Positions 1 through 6,595 of a stretch of DNA of 9,286 nucleotides are shown one piece after another; positions within the stretch are counted from its first letter, which is position 1, and each line of letters opens with the position of its first letter. Both the position numbers and the translations under genes were made by a program. The notes under the pieces are model-generated. The model was not told the DNA's origin and made no database searches. It worked only from the letters and a program-made list of their open reading frames with translations. The stretch is from JAADHY01 sp964428935 (GTDB taxonomy: Bacteria; Planctomycetota; Planctomycetia; Planctomycetales; Planctomycetaceae), in contig CAYSAG010000206.1 of assembly GCA_964428935.1 (NCBI GenBank), positions 1 through 9,286 on the forward strand, written 5' to 3'.

Positions 1-39
1 TTCTCGGTGCTCGACTCGTGGACCGACGGCTGGCCGTAA
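1..39 (+). CDS. Possible 3' end of an upstream gene (12 codons and stop)
   Basis: Frame 1 is open from the window edge to a TAA at 37-39 and reads FSVLDSWTDGWP. All 12 codons end in G or C, which matches the third-position bias of the certain genes in this window. That and the stop are the only evidence. The product cannot be named from 12 residues, and two Trp in 12 residues is somewhat unusual. If real, this gene converges on the minus-strand epimerase-like gene. A short inverted repeat (TGGCC/GGCCA with a 5-nt loop, about 32-46) overlaps the stop but has no T-tract. Confidence 0.3.
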   Translation, partial: FSVLDSWTDGWP

Positions 40-195
40 GGGCCAAGCGGTCGAGTGTGCGAGCCGGCCCGCTTCTACGCGCCGGAGAGACGTGGTCCCT
101 CGCGTCCCGCGTCTCGCGTCTCGCGTCCCGCGTCCCGCGTCCCGCCTTCCGCGTCCGTCGGACAGCGGCTCCTTCAGTGCTTTGAAGCCAAGCGT
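40..195. other. Intergenic spacer, no gene
   Basis: This spacer lies between the possible gene tail and the stop of the minus-strand epimerase-like gene. Its only clear content is the heptamer tandem repeat listed separately. Around 151-169, just downstream of the minus-strand stop, the sequence can form a small stem (GTCC/GGAC with GC-rich flanks and one bulge). There is no T-tract, so I do not call it a terminator. Apparent plus-strand reading frames here are Arg/Pro/Ser-rich by-products of the repeat. Confidence 0.6.
98..153. repeat. Tandem 7-bp repeat, consensus TCYCGCG, about 8 units
   Basis: Eight consecutive 7-bp units can be read: CCTCGCG (98), TCCCGCG (105), TCTCGCG (112), TCTCGCG (119), TCCCGCG (126), TCCCGCG (133), TCCCGCC (140) and TTCCGCG (147). 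Variation is almost confined to C/T at the third base and the terminal units. It is a microsatellite-like array in the spacer downstream of the epimerase-like gene. A 7-bp period is not a multiple of 3, so copy-number change would shift any reading frame through it. I see no function beyond this. Confidence 0.85.
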
Positions 196-1050
196 TTACC
201 CGTGCAACTTGCGGAAGTTCTTCAGGCTCCGACGGACGGCTTCCAGCGCAGCCGGGCCTTTGCGAGTCTCGTCTTCAATGACGTACCACTTCGTCCCGCC
301 AATCGTTTCGCAAATGTCGAACACTTCGTCCCAGCGCACCTCGCCTTCGCCGAAGACGGCTCCCGGCGGCCCGCCGTGTTCCTTCAAGTGCACACTGACT
401 GCTCGGCCGGGAAACTTCCGCAGCATGGCGTACGGGTCCGCTCCGCCGCTCAAGCAGTTGGCCGTGTCCAGCTGCAGAATGACTTCCGGGTTGGTGTTCT
501 CGCCAATCAGCTCCCAGGCCGTGCTGCCGTCGAGCGGGTCGAAGTCGTGGGCGTGACAGTGGTAGCCCACCCTCATTCCGTGCTCCTTCAACTGCTGCGC
601 CAGCTCGTTGAACCACTTGGCCGTTTCCAGAATGGCCTTTTTCGACTGCATGGTTTTGCGCGGCAGCGACGAGACAATCAGGTACGGCGTGTCGAGCACC
701 TTGTGAATGCGAATGGTTTCCTCCAGGGCCTTGCCCTTCAGGTGCTGGACGGTCATGTGCATGCCGCAGCTCTTCAGGCCGTTCTGGTCCAGCAGCTTGC
801 GGATTGCTTCGGCGTCGTGGCCGTAGTAACTGTGAGCGAACTCGACGCCGTCGTAGCCGGCTTCTGCCACCGCCTTCAAGACGCCGGGCAGGTCTTTCGC
901 GCAGAGGTCTCGTACCGACCACAGCTCCAACCCGACCGGCAGTTTTTTCCGCTTCGAAGCGGGCTGGGCCAAGGTAGGAACGGAGGCCGTCGCCAAGCCG
1001 GCCGCGGCGGCCGTCGTAGCCTGCAGGAAAGTGCGTCGTGAAAGCTTCAT
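196..1050 (-). CDS. Tat-exported sugar phosphate isomerase/epimerase-like protein (xylose-isomerase-type TIM barrel)
   Basis: The product is 284 aa. The N-terminus carries a twin-arginine signal, SRRTFLQ at residues 4-10, followed by a hydrophobic Ala-rich stretch (11-24) and a likely cleavage near TLA-Q (26-29), so export of the folded protein is predicted. The rest fits the AP-endonuclease-2/xylose-isomerase-like TIM barrel (PF01261). Candidate metal or substrate ligands are Glu70 (VEF), His98 (MHM), the YHCHAHDF segment 163-170, Asp195 (LQLDTANC), His221 (VHLKEHG) and Glu259/Glu261 (IEDE). The start at 1050 is chosen over a longer upstream option because AAGGAG lies 8 nt before that ATG and the Tat signal begins there. 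Members act on sugars, inositols or hydroxypyruvate-type substrates; the substrate cannot be read from sequence. It stands alone on its strand, so context does not help. Fold and export are confident, catalytic role is not. Confidence 0.9.
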   Translation of the reverse strand: MKLSRRTFLQATTAAAAGLATASVPTLAQPASKRKKLPVGLELWSVRDLCAKDLPGVLKAVAEAGYDGVEFAHSYYGHDAEAIRKLLDQNGLKSCGMHMTVQHLKGKALEETIRIHKVLDTPYLIVSSLPRKTMQSKKAILETAKWFNELAQQLKEHGMRVGYHCHAHDFDPLDGSTAWELIGENTNPEVILQLDTANCLSGGADPYAMLRKFPGRAVSVHLKEHGGPPGAVFGEGEVRWDEVFDICETIGGTKWYVIEDETRKGPAALEAVRRSLKNFRKLHG

Positions 1051-1223
1051 GGCTGCTTCTCCTTCAAGGGGACACGATTGACCGTGAAGACAACCGGACG
1101 GTCCGGGCCGCCCGTCCCCGAGCCCGCTGCAGCGAGCCGTGGGGGCCGTTCGGGTAGTGTCTTCGTGCGTCAAGATGCGCGCAGTGTACGCTCATGGTTT
1201 GAACGCCGTAGGTTCTTTTCGGT

Positions 1224-1252
1224 CGTGGAGCAAGCAGGATGCTTGCTCCACG
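1224..1252. repeat. Perfect 13-bp palindrome with a 3-nt loop
   Basis: The left arm CGTGGAGCAAGCA (1224-1236) and right arm TGCTTGCTCCACG (1240-1252) are exactly complementary around a GGA loop. No T-tract follows on either strand, so it is not a normal Rho-independent terminator. Its form resembles the interspersed palindromic (REP-like) elements found in multiple copies in intergenic DNA of many bacteria. Only one copy is present in this window, so repetitiveness is an inference. Confidence 0.8.
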
Positions 1253-1267
1253 TTGAGCGTCTACTCT

Positions 1268-1308
1268 ACGCAAAGGCGCAACACGACGCAAAGCGCGACG
1301 CCGCAAGG
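1268..1308. repeat. Degenerate direct repeats of ACGCAAAG
   Basis: ACGCAAAGG at 1268-1276 and ACGCAAAGC at 1286-1294 are near-identical units 18 bp apart. A third, poorer unit (ACGCCGCAAGG) follows at 1298-1308. Together with the palindrome 16 bp upstream they may be parts of one decayed repetitive element. No coding or regulatory role is evident. Confidence 0.4.
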
Positions 1309-1511
1309 GGCTGCTTCCGGACGGAAGTCGAAACGCAGCGGGTCCTCGAGCTGCGGCCGCCTTGTGCAAGTCGGTCCCGTCCGACTGGCGTTCGCTCGCC
1401 CGCTCAGCGGGTTTCGGATTCAATCGGCTACCGGTAAACTCTGCGCAAGAAGAAAACGAACCACAGCACCGAACGACAACCGACGGAAAGACATTTCGAG
1501 GAGTCAGCCAA

Positions 1512-2585
1512 ATGCTACACGGAGTCATCATGGCCGGGGGCAGCGGCACTCGGTTCTGGCCGCAGAGCCGCCGTTCCCGACCCAAACAGTTCCTGCGGCT
1601 GGCGGGCGACGGAACCATGATTCAACAGACGTTCGCTCGCTGTCAGCCGCTGATTCCGCCCGAACGACTGTGGGTGGTGACGAATCGCCTGCACGCGGAG
1701 GAGACTCGGCGCCAGTTGCCGGAGTTGTCTGGCGAGCGACTGTTGCTGGAGCCGTGCGGTCGCAACACGGCGCCGTGTGTCGGACTGGCAGCCATTCACC
1801 TTCTCGCTCAGGACCCGGACGCCACCATGCTGGTCATGCCGGCGGACCACGTGATTGGCCCCGACGAAGTTTTTCGGGACGCGGCGGAACGAGCGGCTCA
1901 AGTGGTCGAGCAGTCACCCGAGCGACTGGTACTTTTCGGCGTGCCGCCCAGCTACCCGGCCACGGGCTTCGGCTACATTGAACGGGGCGAGCCGCTCGAG
2001 GGGCACCGCGGAGCGTACTTGGTGAAACGCTTCCGCGAAAAGCCGGACCGACCGACCGCCGAACAGTTCGTTCGAGCGGGGACGTTCTACTGGAACTGCG
2101 GCATTTTTGTTTGGAAGGCTCGACGCATTTTGAAGGCCTTGGGTCAGTACGAGCCGGACATTTACCAGCGTCTGTGCCGGTTGCAAGAGACGCTGGGGCA
2201 GCCGTCGTGGCAGCAGACGTTGGAAGACGAGTTCCCTCAAATGAAGTCCATTTCGGTGGACTACGCCGTGCTGGAACGGGCGGAGAACGTCTGCGTGTTC
2301 GAGGCTCCGTTCAACTGGGACGACGTCGGAAGCTGGCAGGCGTTGTCTCGGCTGCTGGGAGCCGACGAGCTGGGCAACACCGTCGCCGGCCTCCACTGCG
2401 GCGTCGAGACGAAAAACTGCATCATTCGGTCCAGCGACGACCACCTGATTGGCACGCTGGGTGTCGAGGACCTAATCATTGTCCACACTCCGGACGCGAC
2501 GCTAGTGGCCAGCCGAGCGGACGAGAACGCCATTCGGAAGCTGGTCGAAAGGTTGGAAGAGGAGGGGCATGAGCGGTTCCTGTGA
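1512..2585 (+). CDS. manC: Mannose-1-phosphate guanylyltransferase (GDP-mannose pyrophosphorylase)
   Basis: The 357-aa product makes GDP-mannose from mannose 1-phosphate and GTP in the cytoplasm, feeding mannose- or fucose-containing glycans. The nucleotidyltransferase signature is intact: MAGGSGTRFWPQSR (7-20) followed by PKQF (24-27). Further family motifs are EPCGRNTAP (80-88), MPADH (109-113), FREKPD (174-179), NCGIFVWKA (195-203) and NWDDVGSW (268-275). It is the short form: it ends soon after the sugar-binding part and lacks the C-terminal phosphomannose isomerase domain of the roughly 480-aa bifunctional proteins. The start is set by GAGGAG 8 nt upstream and by the signature beginning at residue 7. 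It is the first gene of a plus-strand run, and its last 17 bp overlap ruvX. Some relatives use other hexose or heptose 1-phosphates, so the exact sugar is inferred. Confidence 0.93.
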   Translation: MLHGVIMAGGSGTRFWPQSRRSRPKQFLRLAGDGTMIQQTFARCQPLIPPERLWVVTNRLHAEETRRQLPELSGERLLLEPCGRNTAPCVGLAAIHLLAQDPDATMLVMPADHVIGPDEVFRDAAERAAQVVEQSPERLVLFGVPPSYPATGFGYIERGEPLEGHRGAYLVKRFREKPDRPTAEQFVRAGTFYWNCGIFVWKARRILKALGQYEPDIYQRLCRLQETLGQPSWQQTLEDEFPQMKSISVDYAVLERAENVCVFEAPFNWDDVGSWQALSRLLGADELGNTVAGLHCGVETKNCIIRSSDDHLIGTLGVEDLIIVHTPDATLVASRADENAIRKLVERLEEEGHERFL

Positions 2586-3165
2586 CGGAACGGCCGACGC
2601 GGACAACCGGCCTGACCGGCCCGACGTCGAACGGCCCGACGACGTCCGCCACGCGTCGAACGACGAGGCCGCTTTCGCCGGCCAGCCCGTTCCGTCGAAA
2701 GGCGTGCTGTTGGGCTTGGACTTCGGCACACGCCGCGTGGGAGTCGCCGTTTCGACTCCCGAACAGACAATCGCTTGCCCGCTGGAAACCTACCACCGCC
2801 GCGACGCCAACGCGGACGCCGCTTACTTGAAGCGGCTGGTCGCGCAGTACCGCGTGGTCGGCGTCGTGGTCGGTCTGCCGGTGCACATGAGCGGGCATGA
2901 GGGGGAGAAAGCTCGGCAAGCCCGCCGCTTCGGCCGGTGGGTCCACGAAGTCACCGGGCTGCCCGTGCAGTTTTGGGACGAACGGTTCACCAGCTCGCTG
3001 GCGGACGACGTGCTGCAGCAAGGCGGCCTGACCCGTCGGCAGCGGAAGGCTCGCCGCGACAAACTGGCCGCTCAAATCCTGCTGCAGTCGTTTCTGGACG
3101 CGCCGGACCGGTCCAAGCCGCCGGTCCCGCTTCGGCCGCCGCCCTCCGAACCAGACGACCGCTGA
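2569..3165 (+). CDS. ruvX: YqgF/RuvX family nuclease (putative pre-16S rRNA nuclease / Holliday junction resolvase-like)
   Basis: The 198-aa product has the RNase H-like YqgF core: GLDFGTRRVGVAVS (49-62) with Asp51, VVVGLP (99-104), the WDERFTS segment (136-142) with Glu138, and RRDKLAAQILLQSFL (162-176) with Asp164. These are the three expected acidic active-site residues. The family is associated with 16S rRNA 5' maturation, with a Holliday-junction role also proposed. It is longer than the usual 140-150 aa because of a charged, low-complexity N-terminal extension (1-45) and a Pro-rich tail after about residue 178. The ATG start has AGGAGG just upstream inside manC, although the spacing is short (3 nt). 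A GTG at 2704 would give a standard-length protein but lacks a spaced Shine-Dalgarno. Overlap with manC suggests translational coupling. Its presence among sugar genes need not mean shared function. Confidence 0.92.
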   Translation: MSGSCDGTADADNRPDRPDVERPDDVRHASNDEAAFAGQPVPSKGVLLGLDFGTRRVGVAVSTPEQTIACPLETYHRRDANADAAYLKRLVAQYRVVGVVVGLPVHMSGHEGEKARQARRFGRWVHEVTGLPVQFWDERFTSSLADDVLQQGGLTRRQRKARRDKLAAQILLQSFLDAPDRSKPPVPLRPPPSEPDDR

Positions 3166-3254
3166 ACCGGACGACCGGTGGACCGCCGCACCCGCCGGGT
3201 GCGGTGCCTCGTTGCACGTCCGGCCGTCACAGGCGAAAAACTTGACTGGCTGCC

Positions 3255-4142
3255 ATGCACGAAACTTACGAACGCGACTACGTTCCACGCTACCGGGTGG
3301 ACGGCCCGACACGCTTCCTGCCCGGAACGAACATTGAAGTCATTCGCGAGGTGCGTCTGGACCGGCCGCCGCAACACGCGCTGTTCGACTTCGACGGCAC
3401 GCTCAGCCTGATTCGTCAGGGCTGGCCGGACGTCATGATTCCCATGATGGTCGAGATTCTTCGTCAAACCGGCACGGACGAAACGGACGAAGAACTGACG
3501 CGGCTGGTGACGGACTTTGTCATGCAACTGAATGGCAAGCAGACGATTTACCAGATGATTCGTCTGGCCGAAGAAGTGAAGAAACGGGGCGGGCGGCCGG
3601 AGGACCCGTTGGTCTACAAGCGGTGGTACCACGACCGGCTGATGGAACGAATTCGGCACCGAAGGGAAGGCCTGAGAAAGGGAACGATTTCTCCGGAAGA
3701 ACTGCTGGTGCCGGGGGCGGTCGAGGCCCTGCGGCGGCTCAAGGAAATGGACGTCTGCCTGTACCTGGCCAGCGGCACCGACGAAGTTTACGTGCGGGAA
3801 GAGGCGGCTTTGCTGGGCCTGGACGCGTTCTTCGGCGCTCACATTTACGGAGCCATCGACGACTACAAGCGGTTCTCGAAGCAGCTGGTCATTGAGCACA
3901 TTCTGCGAGCCAACCGGGTGTCGGGCGAGCTGCTGATTGGTTTCGGCGACGGCTACGTGGAAATCGACAACGTCAAGTCCGTCGGTGGGACGGCCGTCGC
4001 GGTGGCCAGCGACGAGGCTCACCGCAGCGGCCGGCCCGACCCGTGGAAACGCGACCGGTTGGTCGGGGTCGGAGCGGACGTGGTCATTCCCGACTTTCGC
4101 CAGTTCGACCGGTTGGTCGAGTACGTGTGGAGGCCGTCGTGA
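3255..4142 (+). CDS. HAD-superfamily phosphatase with alpha-helical cap
   Basis: The 295-aa product has all four haloacid dehalogenase motifs: motif I DFDGTLS (45-51; nucleophile Asp45, acid/base Asp47), motif II LASGTD (171-176), motif III Lys205 or Lys209 in DYKRFSK, and motif IV GDGYVEIDNVK (231-241). An inserted, mostly helical segment between motifs I and II (about 52-150) is a C1-type cap, as in phosphoglycolate phosphatase-like enzymes, so a small phosphorylated metabolite is the likely substrate. About 40 residues precede motif I, which is more than usual. The ATG at 3255 has no good Shine-Dalgarno, but an in-frame stop lies only 9 nt upstream and no other ATG precedes motif I. It sits 89 bp after ruvX and 74 bp before the DHS-like gene. 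With a ManC-type transferase and an HldA-like kinase nearby, a sugar phosphate or bisphosphate is a reasonable guess, but the substrate is unknown. Confidence 0.88.
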   Translation: MHETYERDYVPRYRVDGPTRFLPGTNIEVIREVRLDRPPQHALFDFDGTLSLIRQGWPDVMIPMMVEILRQTGTDETDEELTRLVTDFVMQLNGKQTIYQMIRLAEEVKKRGGRPEDPLVYKRWYHDRLMERIRHRREGLRKGTISPEELLVPGAVEALRRLKEMDVCLYLASGTDEVYVREEAALLGLDAFFGAHIYGAIDDYKRFSKQLVIEHILRANRVSGELLIGFGDGYVEIDNVKSVGGTAVAVASDEAHRSGRPDPWKRDRLVGVGADVVIPDFRQFDRLVEYVWRPS

Positions 4143-4216
4143 CCGGCCGGCCGAACCGCACGGTCGCTGCCGCAGTGGCGGGTTTTCCTTCGGAGCCAGT
4201 GAGGAGGCTCGACGCC

Positions 4217-5212
4217 ATGCCTTTCCCCAAGTTCGACCCAAGCAAGCTCAAGCTGAAACCGTTGGCCAAACGCCAGCACGACCTGTCGCGCGACGTGCTC
4301 ATTTTTCCCGAACAGGCCCAAGTGCAACTGGACGACCCGGCCCTGCCGACTTTGGCCGAACGCATTGTTCGCGCCGCTCGGCGAAACGCCGCCGTGGTCT
4401 TCTTCTGCGGCGCTCACGTCCTGCGAAAAGGCAACGGTCCCCTGCTCATTGACTTGATGGAACGCGGACTGCTGACTCACTTGGCTTTGAACGGAGCGGG
4501 AGCCATTCATGACTTTGAGCTGGCTTTGGTTGGACAGACGTGCGAAAGCGTCGCACGCTACATCCGCGAAGGGCAATTCGGCCTGTGGCACGAAACGGGT
4601 CGCTTCAACGAAGCCGCCTCTCTGGCGGTCCGAGAAAACATTGGCTTGGGCGAGGCGTTGGGACGGTTGATTGAAGAAGAACAGTTTCCGCACCGCGAAA
4701 CCAGCGTGCTGGCCGCCGGCTACCGGTTGGGTGTGCCGGTGACGGTGCACGTTGCCATTGGACAAGACATTGTCCACGAGCACCCGAACTTCGACGCCGC
4801 GGCCACCGGACGGGCCACGTACACCGACTTCCTGGTCTTCACGCACTCGATTAGCCGACTGGAACGCGGCGTGTTCCTCAACATTGGGACGGCCGTCATG
4901 GGTCCCGAGGTTTACCTGAAAGCGTTGGCCATGGCTCGCAACGTCGCTCACCAGCAAGGCCGCTCCATTCGTCGGTTCACGACGGCCGTCTTCGACCTCG
5001 TGGCGCTCGGCCCCGACACGTCGCGAGAAGCTCCCAAGGACGACCCTCGCTACTACTTTCGGCCTTACAAAACCATTCTCGTCCGAACCGTAGCGGACGG
5101 CGGCGAAAGTTTCTACGTTCGAGGCGACCACGCTCAGACCGTGCCCACCTTGTTCCGGCACATTGTGGACCGGTTGGCCGCGGAGTCGAGCCGGCCGACG
5201 GTCGAGGCGTGA
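4217..5212 (+). CDS. Deoxyhypusine-synthase-like conserved protein, function unknown
   Basis: The 331-aa product resembles the deoxyhypusine/homospermidine synthase fold by eye. VVFFCGAHVLRKG (60-72) followed by ERGLLTHLALNGAGAIHDFELAL (82-104) parallels the first nucleotide-binding region, in which DHS has an FLG...G segment followed by the VDVLVTTAGG...ED motif. GVPVTVHVAIGQD (172-184) parallels its IPVF.PALTDG. The stretch RGVFLNIGTAVMGPEVYLKAL (217-237) parallels its LGGG region, and Lys285 in FRPYKTILVR falls about where the catalytic Lys of DHS (WGKI) would align. The similarity is remote and unaligned by computer. Bacteria lack canonical eIF5A, so hypusination is not expected; a spamine-transfer or NAD-dependent reaction on another substrate is possible. 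No signal peptide or membrane segment is seen. The start has GAGGAGG 9 nt upstream. It lies between the HAD and PfkB genes on the same strand. Confidence 0.85.
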   Translation: MPFPKFDPSKLKLKPLAKRQHDLSRDVLIFPEQAQVQLDDPALPTLAERIVRAARRNAAVVFFCGAHVLRKGNGPLLIDLMERGLLTHLALNGAGAIHDFELALVGQTCESVARYIREGQFGLWHETGRFNEAASLAVRENIGLGEALGRLIEEEQFPHRETSVLAAGYRLGVPVTVHVAIGQDIVHEHPNFDAAATGRATYTDFLVFTHSISRLERGVFLNIGTAVMGPEVYLKALAMARNVAHQQGRSIRRFTTAVFDLVALGPDTSREAPKDDPRYYFRPYKTILVRTVADGGESFYVRGDHAQTVPTLFRHIVDRLAAESSRPTVEA

Positions 5213-5408
5213 GGGTCTGCGTCGCCTCGGGTCGCCACGGTCCGTGCGTGCCGGAGCCGGGAGTGAGCGGTTGGAGCTCCGGGCGGAGCGCGGTGTCCGA
5301 GGACTCCGACCGCGGCGAAACGGACAGCGCTCCGCACCCGACGAACCGTTCGTCTCAGCTCGCGCTCGCCAACAAAACAGGCAGTGGTCGAAAGTCAGAA
5401 CGGCACCC
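5213..5408 (+). other. 196-bp spacer inside the gene run, with inverted repeat
   Basis: This is the longest gap inside the plus-strand run. It contains GCGGTTGGAG (5267-5276) and CTCCGACCGC (5304-5313), complementary over 10 bp with one G-T pair. A smaller hairpin between them is GCTCC/GGAGC at 5276-5289. No T-tract follows, so it is not a standard terminator. The last 50 bases before the kinase start are A-richer and may hold a leader or internal promoter, but I see no convincing hexamers. A frame open from 5163 into the kinase gene crosses this spacer, with an Arg-rich translation unlike any kinase N-terminus. Confidence 0.5.
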
Positions 5409-6491
5409 ATGAAACCCGAACGTTTGCAGCAACTTCTCGAACAGTTTCCGTCGCGCCGCGTCGCCGTGTTGGGAGACTTTTTCCTGGACAAGTACTTGGA
5501 CGTCGACCCCCGTTTGGCCGAACGCAGCGTCGAGACGGGCAAGGTCGCTCACCAGGTCGTTTCGGTCCGCACCAGTGCGGGCGCGGCCGGAACCATTGTC
5601 AACAACCTGACCGCCTTGGGCTGCCGACACGTCTACGCTGTGGGCGTTGTTGGGCAAGACGGCGAAGGGTTCGAGCTGCGCCAGGCCCTACACCGCGTCG
5701 GCTGCGACACGCAGTTCTTGCTGGAGTCGTCCGACCTGCACACGCCCACGTACTTCAAACCGCGTGACGTGACCGACCCGACGTTGGCCGGTGAGCACAA
5801 CCGCTACGACATTAAGAACCGCCGGCCACTGTCTTCGGACGTCGAAAGCCGACTCATTGAAAGCCTGGACCGACTGCTGCCGCAATTGGACGCCGTCGTC
5901 ATTTCCGACCAAGTCGAGGAAGCGGACTGTGGCGTTGTGACGGCGACGGTCCGACAGCTCTTGGCCGACCGGGCCCGCGCTTGGCCGAACGTGTTGTTCT
6001 GGGCGGACAGCCGACGCCGCATTCGGCTTTTCCGAAACGTGACCATTAAGCCGAACCAGTTCGAGGCGGTCGGGCGGACGGACCTTCCACCCGACGCCCA
6101 GATTGACTTGGCGTCGTTGCAGCGGGAGCTGCCGGAGTTGCGTCGGAAGGTCGGAGCGTCCGTGTTCGTGACGCTCGGGGCTCGCGGCATGCTGGTCAGC
6201 GACCCCGAACCAACCCTCGTGCCGGCCGTTCGGGTAGAAGGACCGACCGACCCAACCGGTGCCGGTGACAGCGCCACGGCTGGGTGCGTGCTGGCGCTGA
6301 CCAGCGGAGCGACGCCGGTCGAGGCCGCTCTGGTGGGCAACCTGGTCGCTTCGGTCACCGTTCAGCAGCTCGCCACAACAGGAACAGCTTCCGTCCAGCA
6401 GGTGGCGGAACGGCTGAGGGTGTGGCTGGAGCAGCAACGGCAGGCTGGGTCGCCGGAGGACGGCCCGGCCAGAGGGGCGTCGTCGGACTGA
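5409..6491 (+). CDS. PfkB-family sugar kinase, HldA/RfaE kinase-domain-like
   Basis: The 360-aa product is a ribokinase/PfkB-fold ATP-dependent sugar kinase. RRVAVLGDFFLDKYLDVD (16-33) opens the Rossmann core and corresponds to the VVGDVMLDRY start of the HldE kinase domain. TSAGAAGTIVNNLTALG (55-71) corresponds to its GGAANVA..LASLG, and the PfkB signature DPTGAGDSATAG (281-292) carries the catalytic base Asp287. The pattern is closest to D-glycero-beta-D-manno-heptose 7-phosphate kinase. The nucleotidyltransferase domain found in bifunctional HldE is absent, as in stand-alone HldA. The start ATG at 5409 is chosen because the fold begins just after it; the Shine-Dalgarno is weak. It is the last gene of the plus-strand run, and no clear terminator follows in the 104 bp before the convergent alaC. 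The substrate could be heptose 7-phosphate, fructose phosphate or another sugar phosphate. Confidence 0.88.
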   Translation: MKPERLQQLLEQFPSRRVAVLGDFFLDKYLDVDPRLAERSVETGKVAHQVVSVRTSAGAAGTIVNNLTALGCRHVYAVGVVGQDGEGFELRQALHRVGCDTQFLLESSDLHTPTYFKPRDVTDPTLAGEHNRYDIKNRRPLSSDVESRLIESLDRLLPQLDAVVISDQVEEADCGVVTATVRQLLADRARAWPNVLFWADSRRRIRLFRNVTIKPNQFEAVGRTDLPPDAQIDLASLQRELPELRRKVGASVFVTLGARGMLVSDPEPTLVPAVRVEGPTDPTGAGDSATAGCVLALTSGATPVEAALVGNLVASVTVQQLATTGTASVQQVAERLRVWLEQQRQAGSPEDGPARGASSD

Positions 6492-6595
6492 GCGGCCCAC
6501 GTTTCGAAGCAAAACCGTCGACTCCGACCCGCCTGGGGTGAGCGACTGGTCCTCCCACCGGCTCGCCGCCGAACAGAGCTCGAGCCAGCGAGTGG
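6492..6595. other. 104-bp convergent spacer, no clear terminator
   Basis: This gap separates the stop of the PfkB kinase gene from the stop of the convergent aminotransferase gene. Two weak stems are visible: GGTGAGC/GCTCGCC (about 6537-6567, one G-T pair, irregular interior) and AGCCA/TGGCT (6583-6597), which overlaps the aminotransferase stop. Neither has a T-tract on either strand. Termination here may be Rho-dependent or occur inside the facing gene. Confidence 0.45.

Larger units (their letters stand above)
1051..1511. other. 461-bp divergent spacer between the epimerase-like gene and manC
   Basis: This spacer separates two divergently transcribed genes, so it should hold both promoters, but I found no convincing -35/-10 pair on either strand. 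It contains the Shine-Dalgarno of the epimerase-like gene (AAGGAG, minus strand, 1059-1064) and that of manC (GAGGAG, 1498-1503). It also holds a perfect palindrome at 1224-1252 and degenerate ACGCAAAG units just after it. The part from about 1435 to 1511 is richer in A and purines than the rest and probably forms the manC leader. Long apparent reading frames across it lack ribosome-binding sites and recognisable products. Confidence 0.6.

Noticed and set aside
98..153. CRISPR-like array
   Set aside because: The units are 7 bp, contiguous and without spacers, so this is a simple tandem repeat.
55..1041. Long plus-strand frame opposite the epimerase-like gene
   Set aside because: It is antisense to a gene with a Tat signal, TIM-barrel motifs and a good Shine-Dalgarno, and its translation is repeat-derived and Arg/Pro/Val-rich. 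It is a by-product of strong GC third-position bias.
1224..1252. Rho-independent terminator
   Set aside because: The stem is perfect but no T-run follows on either strand, and it lies between divergent gene starts, where a terminator is not expected.
1412..1440. Promoter for manC with TAAACT as -10
   Set aside because: No acceptable -35 hexamer lies at 16-18 bp, and the -10 matches only 4 of 6 positions.
5163..5408. 82-residue N-terminal extension of the PfkB kinase
   Set aside because: The frame is open, but it would begin inside the previous gene and gives an Arg-rich sequence unlike any kinase. The fold starts right after the ATG at 5409.
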